NCBI GenBank assembly: GCA_026075535.2
Contig: AP026539.1
Span: 1,550,001 to 1,614,000, forward strand
Source: Tricholoma matsutake
Lineage: Eukaryota; Basidiomycota; Agaricomycetes; Agaricales; Tricholomataceae
Reading direction: 5' to 3'
Length of the DNA: 64,000 bases
A program made the position numbers and the translations under genes. Of this stretch, positions 11,610 through 22,900 are shown one piece after another. Within the stretch, counting starts at the first letter, position 1, and the number at the start of each line of letters is the position of its first letter. The notes below the pieces were generated by a model, which was not told the DNA's origin, made no database searches, and saw nothing but the letters and a program-made list of their open reading frames with translations.

Positions 11610-12916
11610 GGTGAGTCAGAGTGACTACATCCCAACTCAATATATTGACCATCTGCCTCTATTTTATAGACTCATGAACTGTCCAAAGGCTCTAAATTTA
11701 CTTGTACTACATTAGTATGCCTGTATATAAGGCCACTAGTGAGTTCCATGAGCTGGCATGGAGTAACAAGGAGGTTAGGTGAGTATGTGAAATTCCTACT
11801 TTGTAGGATGAAGTACTGACCATATGGATTGATTGTAGGCTATAAATGAAGGCGAAGGGCACCAACTGAATGCCTATGATGAGGTTTGGATGAAAGGTAC
11901 AGAGGGTGAGTCATGCTGAACAAAGTTCACCTCTGCTGGTGAGGAACCCATGCCGTGTTGAGCCAAGATCTTCTCCCCCTGTCATAACATTTACTGACCT
12001 TTATTTTACCTTTATACTAGACCTAGGAATCAAAGAAAGTGAACACTTTTGCCCCACGGATCTCACAGGGTAAGTATATCTCTTTCTGAGTACATATGCT
12101 CTTTTCTGTCTATCCTTGCAACTGCAGGGCCTCTGGGGGGTCCATCAGGTCATTTATTAGGACCATAATACTCTCTTTCCAGGTGCATTTTATAAGGGGA
12201 AGGCTTAGGTATGCAAGTAAGTGACCACCTCTCCTCCCTCCCTATGCAGGTCACTGACAGAGAGCACCTTGTCCCCAGCTCTCCCAACATCAGTCCTTGC
12301 TTCTACATACATCCATATACCCTCCACATACATTTTTCTAGCTGTAGATAGTGTACAATCCCAGTAGATGGTACCCCCTCCCCTCATTCTGTCACTTCTC
12401 CCCATTTCCCCCCTTCCCATCTCATACAGCACCCTCCCCATTCATGTATTTAGTTATTAACATGAATATACAGCCATATACATGCATTACAGACACCCCC
12501 AAATGAAGAGAAGAGACCCCCTCCTCCTCTCAACCAGGGAGAGTGCTTGTTATGGGTTAAATACAGCTGTAAAAGCGAAAACAATTGCTTATTAACACTA
12601 TATGTACATACATAAGTGTTATATGGCAAAAAAAGCGAAGGGAAAGGGCCAGGAATGAGTGGAATAGCATGCTCATTGTCGGGGATGATGAGCACAACGT
12701 TAGCCGAGACTGGCGCATGTTGATCAACCGTGGGAGACGGTGATCAGGTGGTAATTGGGGGGGAACATATCCATCACTATTCTTAGGCTTGTATTGTGGG
12801 AAGGTCAGGTGATTAAAGGCAATATTACATAATTACTGATTCAGGCACTGTCAACTGCCATACCCACTGCCTCGAAGGCAGTTGAGTTTCAACTGCCTTA
12901 AGTTTTGCCTGTGGTG
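11610..12916 (-). repeat. Right inverted arm (uninterrupted)
   Basis: Inverted counterpart of the left arm. At the site where the left arm carries the inner transposon, this arm has a single TA (GGCTTGTATTGTGGG near 12790), so it serves as the empty site. A short palindromic expansion (CTGCCTCGAAGGCAG) is specific to this arm. Confidence 0.85.
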
Positions 12917-13154
12917 TCAAGCGATAGGCTGGCATTTTTTAGACTCGGTGATCTCGGAGAAAGATGTTCCCACACACGCAGTTACACCACTCCTGATGCT
13001 GCAACCTTGCGCACACTTGTTACCTCGACTGCTACCCAAGGGGGTGTCAGAAAAAAAATCAGGTCGAATTTTTTTTAACGGCCTGGGTAGGGGAACCAAC
13101 TAGGTGTGGGAATCAGCTACTATATAAGGAAAATTTAACACTGCCCTTGTCACA

Positions 13155-13550
13155 TTATCCTCGCCACCGCTTTCCACCATGCCTCTGACTGTTCCTACTT
13201 GCCTCACATGCCTCACAAGCCCAGCCATTGACAACATACTCCAGATTGATGCACTGTAGGTGGTACTGGATCAACCCAGTGATTCTGCTGTACACAGGTG
13301 GCTGTTGAAGTAATGTGTTGAGTGGTCCATCAAAATTTTCCCATGCATCTTCATCCTCCCCAACACATCCCACAGGATCCCCCAAAAATACTGCAAGTGG
13401 ATGGTTCAGGTCGACTTCACCCACATCAGGTGGAAGTGCTTCTACACACATATGGAATTTCTGCAAAAGTGCAACACCAACAGGACATCTAGTCAAAGCA
13501 GGATGCAGAGGTGGTAGGTGTGGACTATTCACCAAGTGTGTGTTTGACAA
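13155..13550 (-). pseudogene. Coding remnant of the hAT-like element beyond the solo LTR, family unknown
   Basis: A 131-codon minus-strand frame includes PPDVGEVDLNHPLAVFLGDP, VGEDEDAWENFDGPLNTLLQ and TGLIQYHLQCINLEYVVNGW. Its composition looks like real coding sequence, and it lies in the same strand and element as the BED-like fragment, separated from it by the solo LTR at 13605-14006. I do not recognise the domain. It may be the second exon of the same captured or transposon gene. Confidence 0.4.
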
Positions 13551-13604
13551 AGTCGAGGGTGTGTGTACAGGCTTTATGAGGGTTGGTATGGCTACAGTGG
13601 GCAG

Positions 13605-14006
13605 TGTTAGGAAACAGCCCCATTACCTAATAAAATTTCATTTTTACTTTATTATGTTGAATTACGCTACATTATGCTGAATTATGCTACACTTTGCTAG
13701 TATGAGAATTTTATTTCACATCCATCAATATGTACCCACACATATGCATGCATCAGTAGCAACAATGTACAATATATGTAACATAGTATATAAACCTTGA
13801 ATACACACTTAGGGGACCCCAGTTGTGTTCTCTTAGATATTCCACCTATACTTGTGGTGTGAAATGCCTTTCTCAACCAACTATTCTATTAATAACCCCT
13901 TGCATCAAAACCATCAATTTCCCCATCACGCGGGTGCATCCTGCCCCCTTCTTGTAGAGAGAACCTGCACAGTCTTAGCTAGCAGATAGTGGGTGTCGCC
14001 CTAACA
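13605..14006 (+). repeat. Solo LTR of the Gypsy-A/B family
   Basis: 402 bp starting TGTTAGGAAAC and ending GTCGCCCTAACA, flanked by perfect 5-bp duplications GGCAG (13600-13604, 14007-14011). It matches the LTRs at 19435-19827, 24432-24831 and 45708-46108. No internal retroelement sequence is attached, so it arose by LTR-LTR recombination. Confidence 0.95.
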
Positions 14007-14029
14007 GGCAGCACAGCAGGTGCTCAAGG

Positions 14030-14215
14030 TCAAAACCACTTCATCATGTTTTCCTTTGCCATTTTGGCCCTCTCTGCAGATTGCTGCTTCTTTTTATTTG
14101 CTGCACACTGGGCTGTTCCATGATGGTGTTGCAGAAAATTCTCCACCCCACCATTCCCAGGCCTGACCCATGTTCTACAGTCTAGACAGAGAATGCATCC
14201 ATCCTCATCCACCAT
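14030..14215 (-). pseudogene. BED-like zinc-binding fragment inside the hAT-like element
   Basis: The 61-codon frame contains CLDC, then WVRPGNGGVENFLQHHHG and QC, that is Cys-x2-Cys followed by His and Cys at the spacing of a BED-type finger, then a basic Lys/Gln-rich tail. hAT transposases commonly start with such a DNA-binding finger. The remainder of the gene is missing or displaced by the solo LTR on its 3' side. Confidence 0.5.
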
Positions 14216-14492
14216 TGGTTCCTTCTCTGTTTCAGTACCTTATGTGCATGCTTAATAGAGTAGTCTCTACTGATACTGTGATTAGTCATTCTGCATGCTT
14301 CTGACCACTCAGTTGGCACCTGCCTTCCAAAAGGGGGCTTGTCATAAGCTTTTTTTTGCCAGGAAGGTGCAATAGGGCCCTTGGGTACAATTATCATGTG
14401 ACTTCCAAAAAACTTTTAGGAGGCTCGGGGTGGGGACTAACTAACCATCCTGATATGGTAAATTCAAACTCTGACACCCCCTTGCTGCTACC

Positions 14493-15224
14493 TGGAAACT
14501 CAGGTTGGTATGGCTTATGGTTGTTATTGTCCTCATTGTTGACAATTTTTGATATGTTCCAATTTCTTTATGTGCATGCTTTGCACAATTTGAGCAGCTT
14601 TTACACTACGTATGGTTACTCTACATCTTTTTTTGCTTCAAATACTTTGGGAGAACATTGAATAATTTAAATAGTAAGTCTATAAGCTCAAGATGTACAG
14701 TGGTGGGTGCTTGGATCTTATTCTAAAGATTGCAGCATGGAAGAAAAAGAGCACTGCTTGTCACTTCATCCTGATCACAAGCAGATCATGCATGTATTTT
14801 ACTAGCTATAGTGAGAGTAGTGAAAATTACTGGATATGTCATTGAATTCTGTCATGATTCTGTAGGTCTCTCTTAGGTAGTGACCATGCACATGTAAAAT
14901 AAATGTTACAGCCATTCCAGAAAACCTTGACACTGCATGAATTATTTTGTTCACATGTTGATATATTGCTAATACAATATATGAGTGATATATGAGCTTA
15001 CATCAGCTTATGTGAGCCAATCTGACTTGCCACCTGTCAATGCTTGCAACCTCTGCCTGAGTCTCACATCATTTTTTCCTTCCCAAAACCTCACACTCTT
15101 TAACAGTCCCTGTCTTTACAATGTTTCCTCATATTCCAGCTTCAACTCCACCACCACCATATTTCTCAGGATCTCCACCATCTTATATTTGGCTTTATAA
15201 TTGCTCAAGGAAGGGGGGCCTTAT
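14493..15224. other. Intergenic, no gene seen
   Basis: AT-rich, with only short random-looking ORFs (14985-15200 is the longest clear one). No repeat ends identified. Confidence 0.5.
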
Positions 15225-15370
15225 TATTGCGTGTAGTGAGAGTCAAAGAGAGACCTAGACATCTCTTATACTCCTATTGTAGTAGTGATGTGTACTATGA
15301 TCTATATATAGCATGTACTAATAATGGCATTATTTACTCGGACTGGGCATGGCTTGCCTGTATCCCAACA
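15225..15370 (-). repeat. Copia-1 3' LTR, partial
   Basis: Starts (minus strand) TGTTGGGATA at 15370 and shares GATCTATA and an ATCTC-TA-TCTCCTAT stretch with the Copia-2 LTR region at 49330-49462. The far end is not sharply defined. Confidence 0.55.
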
Positions 15371-15499
15371 AGCCTATCACAGTTCGAGTACAGGGGAAGA
15401 GTTACTTCATCCAGGTGCATCAAAACCTCTGTGTGGTGGAAAACCCTGTGGGTAACCCTATCCACATGTGAGGAAAGCTACTGGGTTTCTAGCACATGG

Positions 15500-18150
15500 A
15501 CTGGATGCCCATCTCTTCTCTATGTCGAGTAAATTTTGGCTTCGGTAGAGCTTTAGTTAATACATCTGCTGTTTTCTCTGGATCATGACAGTTTTGTATA
15601 TCAAGAACTTTTTCACTCATGAGGTCCCTGACCCAGTGATGGCAAAGAGCGATGTGCTTTGACTGTTGATGGAGTTGTGGGCTGTGTGTTAATACTACAG
15701 ACCCTCATTGTCTCCATAAATAATGGTCAGGTCCTCTTGAATAAATCCGAGTTTGCCATATAGATTTCTGAGCCATGTTGCTTCGCATCCAGCCTCCAAG
15801 AGAGTTACATATTCTGCCTCCATAGATGACAAGGGTATGATCATTTGTTTCTTTGATTTCCAGGTCACTGCTCCCCCTGCTGTTAGGAAGATGTATCCCA
15901 TTGTGGACTTGTGGTCATCTGCATACCCATAGAAGAGGTTATTTTCTCCAGTTGCATCCTGAGATGTGCGGTCCATTATTCCAAGAGTTTTTGTACCTGC
16001 AAGGTACCTGAGTATCTGCTTTAATGCACCATGATGTTGGAGACCTGGGTTAGCAGTGTAGGTGGCCAATTTATTTACAGCATATGAGATATCTGGTCTT
16101 GTGGAGTTTGCAATAAACTGTAGACTTCCCAATAATTTTGCATATGAATTACTTTGGTTGGGTTCATTGTGATCTGGATTTGGTCCTAGCTTAATATTTG
16201 GATCCATAGGTATACTGACAGGGTTTGCATTGGCCATCCCCTCCTTGAGGAGTATATTCTCTTCTGTTGAGAAATAGTCATGGAATTGCTGGTATGATTT
16301 ATTTCTACACCAACAATCTTGCTTTGTTTCCCAAGGTCCATAACTTGCCACTCTGAGCATAACACATTCTTCATATGTTCCATCATCATGTCTGACAATG
16401 CAAAGAGAAGTGAGTCATCAACCCAGATGGCCATAATTCTGATGTCATCTCCATCCCATTGAATGTAAACACATCTCATTCTGTTTATGCTTGCACTTCT
16501 TGGGTTCAAGGTCTGGAGTTATATCATCAGAACCTGTTACACCCTGAGGCAGTGGCATGCTTCCATCAGACTTCCCTTCACATGGCATATCAGGTGTAAT
16601 GGTGATTTGCTCCAGATAGAGATTGGCAGGGGTAACCCTTGGGTATTTTCATTGTTACCCTTACCCTTACCCTTCAAAACCCTTACCCTTGGTCAAGGGT
16701 AGGGGTTTTCAGGGGTAAGGGTAAGGGTACCCCAGGGTATAGAGAGTATTCAATACCCTTGGGGGTATGATGCAAGGGTTTATTTCAAATAGTTTCCTGA
16801 TGATGCTCAAACATGGTCCTATCCATTTTTACTAATTATCTGAGCTTTTAGCATGTTGAAAAGCACAAGGTAGTAGTCTAGTACTGTCTTTAGGAGAATT
16901 CCTTTGCCTGAAATAACTCAATAGGCTGGGACCATAGAGGAAATAACCCAACTTGGTCAGAGAGGTCATCAAGTTTCATAAGGGTTACTATACTGATATC
17001 ATGGGTGGTTGACATCTTCTAAAGTGTGACTCTGTATACCCTTGTACCCTCCTCAGGGGTAAGGGTATGTAGAGGGTAGGAAAGTTCATACCCTTACCCT
17101 TACCCTCATGTACCCTTTGCCCATACCCCCAGGGGTATGTAAACCCTTGCCATTCACTAGCTCCAGAGGTGAAGGTGTTTCTGGTGGGATAATATTTTGG
17201 AAGTTTCTAGAGGTAAGTACCTTTCACATTTCTACATTATAATATTTAATTGCTCCAGTGCCATCATCAAATCCAACATATGCTTGTTGCTTAGATTTTG
17301 GACGCACTTTCCTTTGTTCTTGTATTAAAACCCAAATGGGGGCCCCAAATTCATGTAAGGTAGACATGTTTGGTTTTCTATTATGCCAGCCCTTGCAAGT
17401 TGTCAATTTCTGAAGGTGCTTATTATACAATTGCTTCCTGAGATAAGCCACATGTAAAACTGCATACTCCCAGAGAAATTTGGGAAGGTCATTGGTGGTG
17501 AGCATAGTGCATGATAGTTTGACAAGTGTGTGGTTCATACATTCCATGATGCCATTCTGTGAAGGTGAGTATGGTGCAGTTAAATGAATTTATATACCAC
17601 GTTCTTTGCACCAATTCCCCAGTTTCTCGTTTGCAAATTCTTTTCCACAATCAATTTGTATCCCCTTTGGTTTTCAGTTTTGAGTTATCAGGTGAGCCAA
17701 ATAAGTGATTACACCTTGTGCTGCTCCTGATTTTTCCTTCAGACATTCCACAGTAATATATCTCTTTGCATTGTCCACAAATAGCAGGTAATATTGATGT
17801 CCATTAATAGATTTGATTGCATATTTTCCCCACAAGTCAATATGTGTCAATTCTCCAGGTTCAGTGTTCTGTTTGGAAGTTTTAGGAAAGGGTTCAACGT
17901 GTTGCTTTGCCTCAGTACACACTATGCAATTGGATTTTGGTGACTGGATATTAATGTTGAATCCATCCACTAATTTGCTGTCCAATAATTTTTGAAGTCT
18001 GGTAGACCTGATATGTCCAAAACATCGGTGCCAAGTTTCCCAATTTGGAGGTGCATCATTCCTGGCAAATGTTTGATGAGCACGTTGATGATACTTGACC
18101 CGGAAACCCAAACAAAACCCACTAATAAGCCTTGGATAGTACAACAGCAA
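15500..18150 (-). pseudogene. Copia pol fragments: integrase, reverse transcriptase 3' half, RNase H
   Basis: From right to left: the pre-integrase zinc motif (WHRCFGHIRSTRLQKLL with CIVCTEAKQH) and integrase start THIDLWGKYA at 18150-17674; integrase C-terminal part KVRPKSKQQAYVGFDDGTGA at 17547-17224; reverse transcriptase 3' part with ANSTRPDISYAVNKLA and ILRYLAGTKTLGI at 16509-15900; RNase H with SSMEAEYVTLLEAGCEATWL and IYGDNEG near 15700; and a C-terminal tail ADVLTKALPKPKFTRHREEM ending near 15500. The YVDD-containing core of reverse transcriptase is represented only by WVDDSLLFA around 16420. Several frameshifts and the MITE insertion make it inactive. Confidence 0.85.
16617..17159. 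mobile_element. hAT-like MITE with 8-bp target duplication, rich in AAGGGT repeats
   Basis: The ends TAGAGATTGGCAGGGGT and its mirror ACCCTTGCCATTCACTA agree at 14 of 17 positions. Identical 8-mers GCTCCAGA flank both sides (16609-16616, 17160-17167). The TAGNG start and 8-bp duplication fit hAT. The 543-bp interior has no ORF but carries runs of TTACCC/GGGTAA near both ends, superficially telomere-like but not TTAGGG. Confidence 0.85.
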
Positions 18151-18566
18151 AGTGCTTCAATAAAAGTTCAAAGAGGTTCAAGAGGGTTTGAAAAAGTTTG
18201 AGAGAGTTTGAAGGAGTTCAGAAAGAGTTCAAGGAAGTTTGAGGGCTTTGTAGAGAAAGAGGATAGTTTCAAAAGATGATGAAGATAGACAATAGTGATG
18301 TGAAAGGGTCTTGAGAGGGGATAGTTGACAAACAATAGTTTTGAGAAGCTAGTATGAAATTTCAAAGAAGTTTGCAGTAACCCACTAAACTTCTGGACTT
18401 AAGATGAGGGGCTTGGACTCAAGAGAATTACTCTTAAATCAGACAATAGAGATGGGAGGACGATCTGTTCTGTCCTTCTAGGTAGCTAGTACAAGGTTAT
18501 ATAAGTTTTGAGAGATAGTACTAAAAAGGAAATAGAACATGAGGACTACATGAGGCAAGATATAAA
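18151..18566. repeat. Purine-rich degenerate short tandem repeat
   Basis: 18160-18250 repeats AGTTTGAGAG/AGTTCAAGAG-like words about eight times at 10-14 bp spacing. The rest of the interval is AG-rich without a gene. Confidence 0.5.
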
Positions 18567-19370
18567 TAGTGTTTTAAGGTCTGGTTCGGCCCAGTTTTTT
18601 GACCCCCAAGAGGGGCAACCAGGACTGCAACCGGTCTAGACCAACACTCAAATTCACAGGACTGCAACCAAACTGAATAGGACCAGTCCTATTTGGTTCA
18701 GTTGCCCCCAAAAGACTGGTTTTGACCGGTCTTTACTACTATTTTCGATTCTAACTAAATTCTATTATATACTAAATAAATGTAATTACATCTACACCCT
18801 GCGAGCAGTTGCTCACAATGGTGTGATGCTAGGAAAGTAAAAAAAATGAAATGTGACAGAAAAACCCCTCCCCCACCTACAGGAGGCAGAGGAGGGGTGG
18901 GTAGGGGTCTGTTAATGGCAAGAGCAAATGAGAATAACAAAACAAAAAAAGGTCCCACCATCTCGCATTTGTAGCGAGGGTGGGCACTGCTGCTCGTAAG
19001 TTGTCCCCTGCAATTTGTTCCCCCTTTGTGTCATCTGTCGTTCCTGCATTTGTGTCATCCGTTGTTCCCCCATTTGCATTGTCCATTGTTCCCCTGTTTG
19101 CATTGTCCATTGTTCCCCTGTTTGCATTGTTGTCTGTTGTTCATTTGCATTGTTGTCTGTTGTTCCAAACGATGTTCCCCCAATCGCATTGTTGCCCGCT
19201 GTCCTCCCATTTGTTCCTCATTGTGTTGCTGTGTGTCATCCCCCCTGTTTGTGTTGTCAGTCTGCGCTGACATGGTCAGTTGCTGTTGTTGCATTGTTGT
19301 AGTCCAGAAATGGGACCCATTGCCGCCCTGTGAGCAGAGGCTTGCACCAGCAGCATAGGGCTTGGGTGTG
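18567..19370 (+). repeat. Dispersed repeat family R, copy 1, with internal minisatellite
   Basis: Starts TAGTGTTTTAAGGTC and contains a hairpin centred on ATAGGACCAGTCCTAT, then GCGAGCAGTTGCTCAC, an A-rich stretch, and at 19010-19200 a ~24-bp tandem array of TTGCATTGTCCATTGTTCCCC type. It ends near GGGCTTGGGTGTGAATAGG. Related copies lie at 39435-39800 and, inverted and truncated, at 49470-49985. The array gives reading frames on both strands that are repeat artefacts. It is a non-coding mobile or satellite-like repeat; the TAGTG start would fit hAT but a matching right end was not found. Confidence 0.6.
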
Positions 19371-19434
19371 AATAGGCAATGTTGTAATCAAACAGCAAGA
19401 ACCTAATAATGAAGAAAAAAGCTAGTTAGGTAGG

Positions 19435-19827
19435 TGTTAGGGCAACACCCACTATCTGCTAGCTAAGACCGTGCATCTACAAGAAGGGGGCGGGATCCGC
19501 GCTCGTGATTGGGGAATTGATGGTTTTGATGTGAGGGCTTATTAATAGGTGAGTTTGTTGACAAAGGCCTTTCACACCGAAAACGTAGGTGGAATACCTA
19601 AGAGAACACAACTGGGGTCCCCTAGGCATATATTTAGGGTTTATATACTATGTTACACATATTGTACATTGTTGTTACCGACGCACTTGTACATGCGAGT
19701 ACATTTTGATGCGTGCAAAATAAAATTCTCATGCTATCAAAGTGTAGCATCATTTGGCGTCATGTAGCGTAATTCGACATAATAAATAAAATGAAAATTT
19801 ATTAGGTAATGGGGTGGTTTCCTAACA
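19435..19827 (-). repeat. Gypsy-A 3' LTR
   Basis: Plus-strand view starts TGTTAGGGCAACACCC and ends GGTTTCCTAACA. It misses the TGGGTTCTCTC segment found in the other copies. Confidence 0.9.
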
Positions 19828-19999
19828 TTACCCCCCTTTTATGCCTCGACTTCCCAGTGAGAAAATATTACGTTTGTCCCCTCTGTGAAATTTTGGTAAG
19901 GCCGGAATGTCATCCCCTCATACACCATTCTTGCAATGCGATGCGGAGCATTCAGATTATGTTTAAAGAATTGGGCGATTGCATTACGTGCTCACTTAC

Positions 20000-22900
20000 A
20001 ATTCTCTTCGGGTTCCCACAAATTATTTTTGTCGGTATAGTTTTTCCACTTTATTAAGAACTCCAATTTGTTCTGTCAAAGACATGAGTCTAGAATTTCT
20101 TCAACTATGTATTCTGGAGCACCTTCTACTATTATTGGAGGTTGCGGAGTAGTTTGTTGGCCAGGAATAGTGGGCGGGCGGTAAGGGCGTAGGCGAGATA
20201 CATTAATCTCGGGATCAATCTTGAATGATCGGGGTAATTTTAGCACTACTGCATTAGGCGAGATTACTTTAGAGATCGCATATGGGCCAACTTGTTTTTC
20301 TGTAAGTTTCCTCGAAGGTTGTGGAATATTCAGGTCCTTGGTACTTAGCCATACCAAGTCACCAACTTTGTTCTCTGGAGCGTGTGCTCGAGTACGATCC
20401 ATGTGTCGCATCATGTCATCACGTGCTTTCTTCAATGCCGCCTCTGCTTCCTCTTGTACCTTTTGCATCTTAGATACAAAGTCTTCTACCAACTGTACTT
20501 TGACTTCCCTTCTGGGTTCTACTCCCATGCAAGGATAATATCCATAATTTGCGAAAAAGGGTGACATACGAGTAGCCAAATGGAATTTGTTATTGTGGGA
20601 AATTTCAGCAATTGCCAGCCATTCGGGCCAGTCGGTTTGTCAGTAGTTGACAAACATACGTAGGTACTGCTCCAACTCCTGATTCATTCTCTCCATCTGC
20701 CCATCAGTCTGTGGGTGATATGCCATAGATAATTTAGTTTGAATTCCCAATATGTTGTTTAGTTCTCGCATAAACACGGAAGCAAATTGTGGTCCGCGAT
20801 CGGAGATAACGGTATTGGGTAACCCATGTAACTGCCATACCTGATTTAGATAGAGGCGCACCAAGCCCAATGATGAGGTTTCTGTAGTAGTAGGAATAAT
20901 ATGGACCTCCTTTGTAAAGCGGTCGCATACTATGAATATTGCATCGTACCCTTGAGCCTCAGGTAATCCGGTAATAAAATCCACAGATATATTTCGCCAC
21001 GGTGCTTTAGGTATAGGGTTCGGCATTACTTTTCCTGCAGGTTTCTCTGGAAATTTCTTCCCCCTCATGCACGTATCACATCCATCCACATACCCCAACA
21101 CATACTTCGAAATTTCGGGCCACCAATAATTTCTCATTACTAATTCCAACGTCTTCCATCTTCCTGGGTGTCCAGCAATCGGTGTATTGTTATGTAACCA
21201 GACAATCTCCCTTCGCAAATCCTGATCCTTCAGTACATACACTTTTCCTCGAAACAACACCAACCCTTGTTCCTCAGCCCATTCATCTGCTTTGATATTA
21301 CCTGTCTTCTCTCCCTTCAGAGCTTTCACGGCTTCCACTACTTCATCGTCCATTTCCAAACATTGTCTAATTTTAGACAACATTTCTGTTTCCGAGCTAT
21401 CCATTAATAGATGCCCTTGATGCATAGCGCAAATGCGAAAGTATTTGGGTTTGAGTAAGGTAACATTTTTATTGTCCTCCTCCACCCCCCTTTTATGATC
21501 AATACGTCTGGATAATGCATCTGCTTTCCTCATTAAGCTTCCCGCTTTGTGGACCAAGTGAAAGTTGAAACGTGATAGGAATAGTGCCCAACATGCTTGC
21601 CTGCAATTAACCTTTTTAGTGGACATGAAGTATTGCAGATTTTGATGATCCGTCAAGATCTCAATCTCATGCGTACATCCCTCCAAATAATGCCTCCATG
21701 CCTCCAATGCTCGTATTATCCCCAACATCTCTTTGTCATGCACATCATAATTCCTCTCCACATCATCCAACCCTTTTGACAAGTATGCACAAGGATGCCA
21801 TTTGTCATCTTCGCACAGCATTGATAATACCGCTCCAGTAGCAAAATCGGATGCATCGGATTCCACTCGCAAAGGGCATGTGAAATCTACTGGGGCTAAT
21901 ATTGGTCCCTCCACAAACTTCCTCTTCAACTCCTCAAACGCTGTCTGCTGCTGCTCTCCCCACCTCCATACTACTCCCTTTCACATAAGGTTATGTAAGG
22001 GTGCAGCAATTTTAGAAAAATTGTGCACAAAGCGACAATAATAATTTGCGAGTCCCAAGAAGGCTTGAACCTCCTTGACATGGGTGGGCGCAGGCCAATC
22101 TGTGATTGCCTGTACCTTGATCGGATCCATTTTGATCCCATCAGGGCTGATCAATAATCCTAGGAACTCAATCTTGCTTGCCCCAAACACACACTTCTCT
22201 GGTTTCAAAAATAGATCATTCTCTGCCAACCTCCATAGCACCTCCTGCACTATCGCCTCATGATTCTCTTCATCCTCTGTGAATATCAGAATGTTGTCAA
22301 TAAATATTATTACCATGCCTTTGTCTATTATGTCCTTGAAAATGTTGTTCATCATATTTTGAAAGGTCGGGGGACTATTAGTCATCCCAAAAAACATGAC
22401 AAGCGGCTCGAAGGATCCTCAATGCGTGGCAAATGCTGCCTTCCACTCATCTCCTTTCTTTATTCATACATTGTTGTATCCCCATCGTAAATCCAATTTT
22501 GTAAAGACCTTGGCTTTTCCCACCTTGTCAATTATTTCTGAGATCAATGGCAGGGGGTACGCGTTCTTCACTGTCCACTCATTCAAATACCTATAATCTG
22601 TACACATCCTCTTCCTTTGGTCTTTCTTTGGCACAAAGAATATTGGTGACATCTGCAGTGATTTTGAAGGTTGTATGTATCCTTTGTGCAATTGCTCCTT
22701 CAGGAACGCATCCACTTCTTCTTGTTCCATCGGAGATAACGGATATACCTTCAACCTCTTTGGCACAAACCCTGGCTTCATCTCAATTGCATGATCCCAT
22801 GGCTTCCACACCAGCATTCACTCAGACTCCTTCTTCTGGAACACTGACAGATGTTCATGATACACTTTTGGCACCCATTCCTCCACTGGCTTCTCCACCT

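Larger units (their letters stand above)
5453..12916. mobile_element. Large inverted-arm (foldback-like) element hosting two younger transposons
   Basis: Two arms of about 1.3 kb lie in opposite orientation: left 5453-5561 plus 7062 to ~8240, right ~11610-12916. Matching is close to identical over 7075-8160 versus 11690-12780; a 78-codon reading frame at 7412-7648 is repeated without change at 12205-12441. The outermost shared bases are CACCACRGGCAAAACYTAAGG, and both ends are followed by TCA (5450-5452, 12917-12919), a candidate 3-bp target duplication. Without the two insertions the element would be about 3.25 kb with a ~650 bp loop. No transposase of its own is visible. The superfamily is unclear: a 3-bp duplication and CAC ends hint at CACTA-like elements, but this is weak. 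Confidence 0.7.
13037..14484 (-). mobile_element. hAT-like DNA transposon with perfect 8-bp target duplication, split by a solo LTR
   Basis: The 15-base perfect TIRs CAAGGGGGTGTCAGA and TCTGACACCCCCTTG mark 13037 and 14484. Both sides carry the same 8-mer CTGCTACC (13029-13036, 14485-14492). The 8-bp duplication and CAAGG start fit the hAT pattern YARNG. Removing the LTR and its 5-bp duplication leaves 1041 bp, too short for a full hAT transposase. The minus-strand coding remnants inside include a BED-like zinc-binding segment. Confidence 0.85.
15225..18150 (-). mobile_element. Ty1/Copia retrotransposon remnant (Copia-1)
   Basis: A minus-strand Copia body is readable from the integrase zinc region (about 18150) to the RNase H end (about 15500), followed by LTR-like sequence ending at 15370 with TATCCCAACA, the reverse of the Copia LTR start TGTTGGGATA. 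The gag, protease and 5' LTR parts are absent. The order integrase before reverse transcriptase identifies Copia rather than Gypsy. A hAT-like MITE interrupts it at 16617-17159. Confidence 0.85.

Noticed and set aside
13825..14006. CRISPR-like or regulatory repeat because the same ~400 bp recurs five times
   Set aside because: It is the LTR of the Gypsy-A/B family; TG...CA ends and 5-bp duplications explain it.
16660..17130. Telomere or interstitial telomeric array (CCCTTA-like runs)
   Set aside because: The unit is AAGGGT rather than TTAGGG, short and bounded by hAT-type TIRs and 8-bp duplications.
18980..19358. Overlapping Cys/His-rich and Gln/Met-rich ORFs on both strands
   Set aside because: Products of a ~24-bp tandem repeat, open in several frames at once.
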